From: Campylobacteraceae bacterium
Lineage (GTDB): Bacteria; Campylobacterota; Campylobacteria; Campylobacterales; Sulfurovaceae
Reading direction: 5' to 3'
Assembly: GCA_027083895.1 (NCBI GenBank)
Contig: JALWMN010000237.1
Location: forward strand, 1 to 8,785
Length of the DNA stretch: 8,785 bases
Shown: one piece after another, positions 5,498 through 8,785 of the stretch
Position numbering within the stretch: the first letter of the stretch is position 1
Layout of the letters: every line of letters begins with the position of its first letter
Notes under the pieces: model-generated
Seen by the model: only the letters and a program-made list of their open reading frames with translations
Database searches by the model: none
What the model was told of the DNA's origin: nothing
Position numbers and translations under genes: made by a program

Positions 5498-6829
5498 TTA
5501 CGCACCCTCATTCATAATCGAGAGGAATTCGCTATTACTTTTTGTATCTAACATCTTTTTATAGAGGAATCTAAGACCCTCAACCTCCTCCATGCTCTGC
5601 ATTGCATTACGGATTGCCCAAACTTTTTGCATCACTTCACTATTTAATAGCAACTCCTCTTTTCTGGTACCAGATTTTGAAATATTGATTGCAGGATAGA
5701 TTCTTCTTTCAGAGATCGATCTACTAAGAACAACTTCAGAGTTACCAGTACCTTTAAACTCTTCAAAAATTACTTCATCCATTTTAGAACCAGTTTCAAT
5801 AAGTGCAGTAGCAATAATTGTTAAACTTCCACCATCCTCAATATTCCGTGCTGCTCCAAAGAATCTTTTTGGTTTATGGAGAGCATTTGCATCAACACCA
5901 CCTGAGAGAACTTTTCCTGAACTAGGAGTTACTGTATTGTAGGCTCTTGCTAAACGGGTAATTGAGTCTAAGAGAATTACCACATCTTCTCCCATCTCGA
6001 CTCTTCTCTTTGCCCTCTCTATTACCATCTCTGCAGTTCTAACATGGTTATGTGCTGGTAGGTCAAAAGTTGAGCTATAAACTTCACCTTTAACAGATCG
6101 TTGCATATCGGTAACCTCTTCTGGACGCTCGTCAACAAGTAGAACCATCAAGGTTACATCTGGACTATTTTGTGTAATACCATGAGCAATCTCTTTAAGT
6201 AGTTCAGTTTTACCAGTTCTTGGAGGAGCAACAATAAGTGATCTCTGTCCCTTTCCAATAGGAGCAAAGAGATCGATGACTCGTCCGGTTAGCCTAACGG
6301 GATCATACTCTAACTTTAGCTGCTCATTAGGATAAAGAGGTGTGAGGTTATCAAAAAGAGGACGCATTTTAGCCTGTTCAACAGGCATATAGTTAATTGC
6401 CTCAATCTTTAAGAGGGCATAGTATTTCTCTTGATCTTTTGGTTGCCGCACCTGACCTGTGATTATATCGCCATTTCTAAGGGCAAATTTTTTAATTTGT
6501 GTTGAACTTACATAGGTATCGTTACTTGAATTTGCAAAGTTTCCATCAATAGATCGTAAAAAACCATAGCCATCTGGCATAATCTCTAAAATACCTGTAT
6601 AGAGTATATACCCACCCTGACTCACTTGAGATTTTAATATTTCAAAAATGAGATCTTTTCTCTGATACCCATTTGGATTCTCAACATTTAACTCTTGTGC
6701 TATCTCGACCAATTTAGTAAGAGGTTCACTCTGAAGATCCTCTAAAGTATAACCCTCCACCGGAGTATGTGTTCTTTGGTGTTGTTTTCTTCCATTACCA
6801 TTGTTTCGTTGTTGTTTTATATCGCTCAT
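5498..6829 (-). CDS. rho: Transcription termination factor Rho
   Basis: 443 residues. Rho is a hexameric RNA-dependent ATPase that ends transcription. A polar basic N-terminal tail (1-25) precedes the Rho N-domain ([19 protein letters not shown], from residue 29) and the RNA-binding cold-shock-like domain with RNP1 DGYGFLRS (86-93). The ATPase core has [17 protein letters not shown] (192-208) with the P-loop at 201-208, Walker B VVILLDS (283-289), and the Q-loop [21 protein letters not shown] (309-329). The Walker region reads APPRTGKT where E. coli has APPKAGKT. The ATG at 6829 is supported by AGAGGA in AAGAGGATGC just upstream. It is the first gene of a likely rho-murI operon. The 109-bp spacer upstream holds a -10 box inside a 41-bp palindrome, which may be a regulatory site. 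Confidence 0.98.
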   Translation of the reverse strand: MSDIKQQRNNGNGRKQHQRTHTPVEGYTLEDLQSEPLTKLVEIAQELNVENPNGYQRKDLIFEILKSQVSQGGYILYTGILEIMPDGYGFLRSIDGNFANSSNDTYVSSTQIKKFALRNGDIITGQVRQPKDQEKYYALLKIEAINYMPVEQAKMRPLFDNLTPLYPNEQLKLEYDPVRLTGRVIDLFAPIGKGQRSLIVAPPRTGKTELLKEIAHGITQNSPDVTLMVLLVDERPEEVTDMQRSVKGEVYSSTFDLPAHNHVRTAEMVIERAKRRVEMGEDVVILLDSITRLARAYNTVTPSSGKVLSGGVDANALHKPKRFFGAARNIEDGGSLTIIATALIETGSKMDEVIFEEFKGTGNSEVVLSRSISERRIYPAINISKSGTRKEELLLNSEVMQKVWAIRNAMQSMEEVEGLRFLYKKMLDTKSNSEFLSIMNEGA

Positions 6830-6878
6830 GCATCCTCTTGTAGTTTGGGGGATTTATATAATGGTTATAACTGCCCTG

Positions 6879-6919
6879 AAGTCAATTTTAAGTATGGTTA
6901 TTATACTCTCCCTTGACTT
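6879..6919. promoter_or_regulatory. 41-bp symmetric palindrome embedding the rho -10 box
   Basis: AAGTCAA (6879-6885), five bases, AGTAT (6891-6895), seven bases, ATACT (6903-6907), five bases, TTGACTT (6913-6919). Both arm pairs are perfect and equally spaced about position 6899. On the minus strand a TATAAT box sits at 6905-6900 within the centre. It may be an operator or leader hairpin for rho autocontrol, or a stem-loop ending the arsC-crp transcript; no T-run follows it on the minus strand. Confidence 0.5.
6900..6905 (-). promoter_or_regulatory. rho: Promoter -10 box (TATAAT) upstream of rho
   Basis: Reads GAGTATAATAACC on the minus strand, with transcript start near 6893 and a leader of about 64 nt. 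A second weaker candidate is TTGACT (6885-6880) with TTATAT (6861-6856) at 18 bp. Read-through from the upstream regulator gene is also possible. Confidence 0.5.
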
Positions 6920-6938
6920 AAAAAAATATTACTAATCC

Positions 6939-7622
6939 CTACTGTGCACTCTCTAAAAGTTCTAAAACTTTTCCTAAATTACTAATTTCAAGCTTTTTCT
7001 CTTTAACCTCTGACTCTAATAGTCCCTCTTTTTTGAGTGTTTTAAGGTGTCTATCTATGATATGGCGTACTGTGCCAATTAAACTTGCAATTTCTGAGTG
7101 TGAGAGTTTGCTTAAAAGGTCAACTCCACGCTGCTCAATACTTTTATAGTTTTTAAGTAAGAGTTTTAAGAGTCTCTCTTTTGTCTCAAGGAGCGAAAGA
7201 TCGAGTGCTAACTCCTCTACCTGACGCATCTGTTGTGCTACATAGCGATAGATGAGTTGCTCAAATTTTGGAAACTCTTGCATCCACTCTCGAACCTTCT
7301 TGAGTGGAAAGCGAATTGCTCGACCAGGCTCTAAAACTTCGGTTGCAAGATTATGCTCTCTATTATCAAGTAGTGGCACAACATCATACATATCACCACG
7401 GCTAAGCAGATAGAGTGTCTGCTCTCGATTAGTTTTAAAGTTAATATCATAAACTTTTACTTTTCCTGACTCTATAATAAAGAACCACTCTAAAAGCGTA
7501 TCTACATCAAAAGGATTCTCTTTTTTTGTGAAATTGATTAAAGATCCATACTTATATATCTCACCCTCTAAAGATTCAGCAAATCCAGAAAATGGACCTA
7601 AATAGTTTGCTTTACTTAACAT
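6939..7622 (-). CDS. Crp/Fnr-family transcriptional regulator
   Basis: 227 residues, the usual size. The N-terminal cyclic-nucleotide-binding-like beta-roll covers about residues 20-125 (FFIIESGKVKVYDI at 47-60, RGDMYDVVPLL at 75-85). A long dimer helix follows (about 120-150). The C-terminal winged helix-turn-helix is at about 172-203, SKLSHSEIASLIGTVRHIIDR and then HLKTLKKEGLL, where the recognition-helix segment normally reads like TRETVSR. There are no cysteines at all, so an FNR-type iron-sulfur cluster is excluded. The GE..FGE and R-E residues expected for cAMP binding by true CRP are not evident, so the effector is unknown. The start ATG at 7622 overlaps the end of the ArsC-like gene by 7 bp (ATGTTAA), with no strong Shine-Dalgarno, which implies translational coupling. 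Targets are unknown; autoregulation of the arsC-crp unit is an obvious possibility. Confidence 0.88.
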   Translation of the reverse strand: MLSKANYLGPFSGFAESLEGEIYKYGSLINFTKKENPFDVDTLLEWFFIIESGKVKVYDINFKTNREQTLYLLSRGDMYDVVPLLDNREHNLATEVLEPGRAIRFPLKKVREWMQEFPKFEQLIYRYVAQQMRQVEELALDLSLLETKERLLKLLLKNYKSIEQRGVDLLSKLSHSEIASLIGTVRHIIDRHLKTLKKEGLLESEVKEKKLEISNLGKVLELLESAQ

Positions 7623-7966
7623 GGTAGTATCTCGTTGATTAACTCAAGTGGTCTTGCAATAACTGCTTTATCTTTATAGATAACTATTGGTCGCTCAATA
7701 AGTTTTGGGTAATCTACCATAGCTTCTAAAAGCTCATCTTCACTAGCATCTTTTAAGTTTAACTCTTTAAAGAGGGACTCTTTTTTTCGAATTATTTCAC
7801 TAGGTCTCTTTTGAAGCAAATTGAGTATTCTAACTAACTCTTCTTTATTAGGATTCTCTTTTAGATACTCTTTAATCTTGAAGTTACAATTTTTCTCTTT
7901 TAAGTAGTTGAGTGCTGCTCTTGATTTTGAGCAACGACTATTGTGCCAAATCTCTATCTCATCCAT
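7616..7966 (-). CDS. ArsC-family (glutaredoxin-type) reductase
   Basis: 116 residues. The thioredoxin-fold ArsC family includes arsenate reductases that use glutaredoxin/glutathione and shorter relatives such as YfgD. The active-site motif HNSRCSKSR (8-16) places the catalytic cysteine at 12. Arg60, Arg92 (in ERPIV) and Arg105 (in ARPLE) line up with the three oxyanion-binding arginines of plasmid R773 ArsC (60, 94, 107), so oxyanion chemistry looks intact. The length is nearer YfgD (about 119) than R773 ArsC (141), so the true substrate is uncertain. An extra cysteine is the last residue (116). The ATG at 7966 has AAGGA six bases upstream (7977-7973). It is the first gene of a two-gene unit with the overlapping Crp/Fnr regulator. 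No ArsR, ArsB or other arsenic gene is nearby. Confidence 0.87.
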   Translation of the reverse strand: MDEIEIWHNSRCSKSRAALNYLKEKNCNFKIKEYLKENPNKEELVRILNLLQKRPSEIIRKKESLFKELNLKDASEDELLEAMVDYPKLIERPIVIYKDKAVIARPLELINEILPC

Positions 7967-8042
7967 GAATATTCCTTATAATGAGCCACTTAGAATATCT
8001 ATACTATTGCGTACTCTAATTTTAGTAGTAATTTAAAAGTGT

Positions 8043-8051
8043 ATTGTAGCA
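8043..8051 (-). promoter_or_regulatory. Extended -10 promoter for the arsC-like/crp unit
   Basis: TGCTACAAT on the minus strand, one base off the TGCTATAAT used at 911-919 and 966-974. Transcript start is expected near 8036, giving a leader of about 70 nt before the ATG at 7966. Confidence 0.6.
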
Positions 8052-8092
8052 TAAATTTTAGTTAAAAGTTTGAGCATTCGAGAAATTTGCTG

Positions 8093-8107
8093 CTCTTTTA
8101 TAAAGAG
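8093..8107 (-). terminator. Small stem-loop after lolA
   Basis: CTCTTT-TAT-AAAGAG is a perfect 6-bp stem with a 3-nt loop, 11 bp after the lolA stop. No T-run follows on the minus strand, so intrinsic termination is doubtful. Confidence 0.35.
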
Positions 8108-8117
8108 ATAGATTTAG

Positions 8118-8648
8118 TTAATAGATTGTATCGTATCCCTTTGGTCGTGCACATATAAATTTAGAACCACTTAACGGTTTATCTCGATAGTGAATTGTAT
8201 TAAACATAATATTAACGATATTGTCTAAATTATCTTTGTAGGCAATCTGCTCAATCTCTCCGTTACTATTTAATATAATTGTATAGAGTATATCACCATA
8301 TTTTGTGGTATAAGTTCTTCCTTTATAGAGTTTTGCTCGTTTAAGAACTCTTGAGAGATCAAAACCTTTATTTATAGTATAGTAACTTACTTGTTCAAGG
8401 TCATGATCTATGACAACGAGTTGATTGCCACTACTACAAACCTCTTTTTTTGTAGGACTCTGATAGATCCACTTTGATTCTGATGGTGCATTAAAATAGA
8501 CCTTTCCTCTATATCGAATGATTTTTCCTTTACTATTTTTGACTTGTTGTGTAAATGTACCATTGAAACTTACTGGAATATGGATACCTTCTGCTAATAA
8601 GTGAGTCATGAATATGAAAGCAGTGCTTAAGAGTAATATACGAATCAT
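8118..8648 (-). CDS. lolA: Periplasmic lipoprotein chaperone LolA
   Basis: 176 residues from the ATG at 8648. A TTG at 8663 is in frame but lies upstream of the Shine-Dalgarno (GGAAGGAAAG), so the ATG is preferred. LolA takes lipoproteins from the inner-membrane LolCDE complex and carries them across the periplasm. Residues 1-19 (MIRILLLSTAFIFMTHLLA) form the signal peptide. The mature part shows the family pattern: GTFTQQVKNSKGK (30-42), RGKVYFNAPSESKWIYQSP (47-65), then CSSGNQLVVIDHDLEQVSYY (71-90). The N-terminal half matches the family clearly and the C-terminal half is divergent, as usual in Campylobacterota. Cys71 and Cys166 could form a disulfide in the periplasm. The gene stands 151 bp from the next gene downstream and has a palindrome overlapping its near promoter region. 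Confidence 0.87.
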   Translation of the reverse strand: MIRILLLSTAFIFMTHLLAEGIHIPVSFNGTFTQQVKNSKGKIIRYRGKVYFNAPSESKWIYQSPTKKEVCSSGNQLVVIDHDLEQVSYYTINKGFDLSRVLKRAKLYKGRTYTTKYGDILYTIILNSNGEIEQIAYKDNLDNIVNIMFNTIHYRDKPLSGSKFICARPKGYDTIY

Positions 8649-8650
8649 AG

Positions 8651-8660
8651 TCTTTCCTTC
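8651..8660 (-). promoter_or_regulatory. lolA: Ribosome binding site that fixes the lolA start
   Basis: GGAAGGAAAG on the minus strand, just before ACT and... the ATG at 8648. It is downstream of the in-frame TTG at 8663 and would be translated if the TTG were used, so the ATG is the likely start. Confidence 0.75.
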
Positions 8661-8672
8661 CAAATTATCTTA

Positions 8673-8686
8673 GTGTAATTTTACAC
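8673..8686. promoter_or_regulatory. 14-bp operator-like palindrome upstream of lolA
   Basis: GTGTAA-TT-TTACAC is a perfect inverted repeat with 6-bp arms, centred about 31 bp before the lolA ATG. It contains a possible -10 box TAAAAT (8683-8678, minus strand), so a bound protein would block this promoter. Confidence 0.45.
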
Positions 8687-8709
8687 ACTTTTTGTGAATT
8701 AAAAGTAAA

Positions 8710-8738
8710 AAATTACATATCTTGGTATATCTAGTCAA
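8710..8738 (-). promoter_or_regulatory. Possible lolA promoter with -35 and -10
   Basis: TTGACT (8738-8733) and TAATTT (8715-8710) are separated by 17 bp on the minus strand, with TG directly before the -10. Transcript start would be near 8703. It competes with the TAAAAT candidate in the palindrome at 8673-8686. Confidence 0.35.
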
Positions 8739-8748
8739 TTTTTTCTGA

Positions 8749-8762
8749 AAACCCCATCAAGG
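8749..8762 (-). terminator. Terminator-like hairpin for a gene beyond the right edge
   Basis: On the minus strand CCCC-CTTGAT-GGGG runs straight into TTTT. The short G-C stem followed by a T-run fits an intrinsic terminator for a leftward gene lying upstream of lolA and outside the window. The T-run is only four bases long. Confidence 0.4.
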
Positions 8763-8785
8763 GGGACTACTAGAGTACTTTAGAG

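Noticed and set aside
6939..7622. FNR-type oxygen sensor
   Set aside because: The protein contains no cysteine, so it cannot hold the FNR iron-sulfur cluster.

Overview
The window looks like chromosomal DNA from a Campylobacterota (Epsilonproteobacteria) member. The base composition is AT-rich. The promoters have strong (often TGn-extended) TATAAT -10 boxes and no clear -35 box. Der carries GKPNVGKSS at its first P-loop and a GRVN-type second P-loop, and rho lies directly beside murI, as I remember it in Helicobacter. A Sulfurovum/Sulfurimonas-like organism is plausible, but genus cannot be fixed from this sequence.

Layout: (1) At the left edge, a promoter, a hairpin leader and a strong Shine-Dalgarno point to a leftward gene of which only the first bases are present. 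(2) A leftward DUF3108 periplasmic protein (164-889) is divergent from a rightward der-trpS pair (999-3350). Both directions use TGCTATAAT extended -10 boxes, and trpS starts on the base after the der stop. (3) A gene-free stretch of about 540 bp (3351-3890) follows. It is G+C-elevated and dominated by two imperfect inverted repeats, one with 70-nt arms; this is the most unusual part of the window. (4) A leftward small outer-membrane beta-barrel gene (3891-4526) has a long structured leader. (5) Leftward rho (6829-5498) and murI (5468-4734) form a likely operon. (6) Leftward arsC-like and Crp/Fnr-family regulator genes (7966-6939) overlap by 7 bp. (7) Leftward lolA (8648-8118) has an operator-like palindrome just upstream, and a terminator-like hairpin for an unseen upstream gene sits at the right edge.

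The recognised genes are mostly housekeeping: ribosome assembly (Der), tRNA charging (TrpRS), transcription termination (Rho), cell-wall precursor supply (MurI) and envelope biogenesis (LolA, outer-membrane protein, DUF3108). The arsC-like/Crp pair is the only likely accessory regulatory unit. No CRISPR array, transposase, phage gene, tRNA or rRNA was seen.

Two open frames appear to start at TTG codons (8663 and 4550), but in each the Shine-Dalgarno lies downstream of that TTG. The start was therefore moved to the internal ATG (8648 and 4526). The best candidate for something undescribed is the hairpin pair at 3459-3834. In the larger arm pair, 7 of 8 transition mismatches become G-U pairs only on the + strand, which suggests a + strand structured RNA rather than a decayed transposable element.
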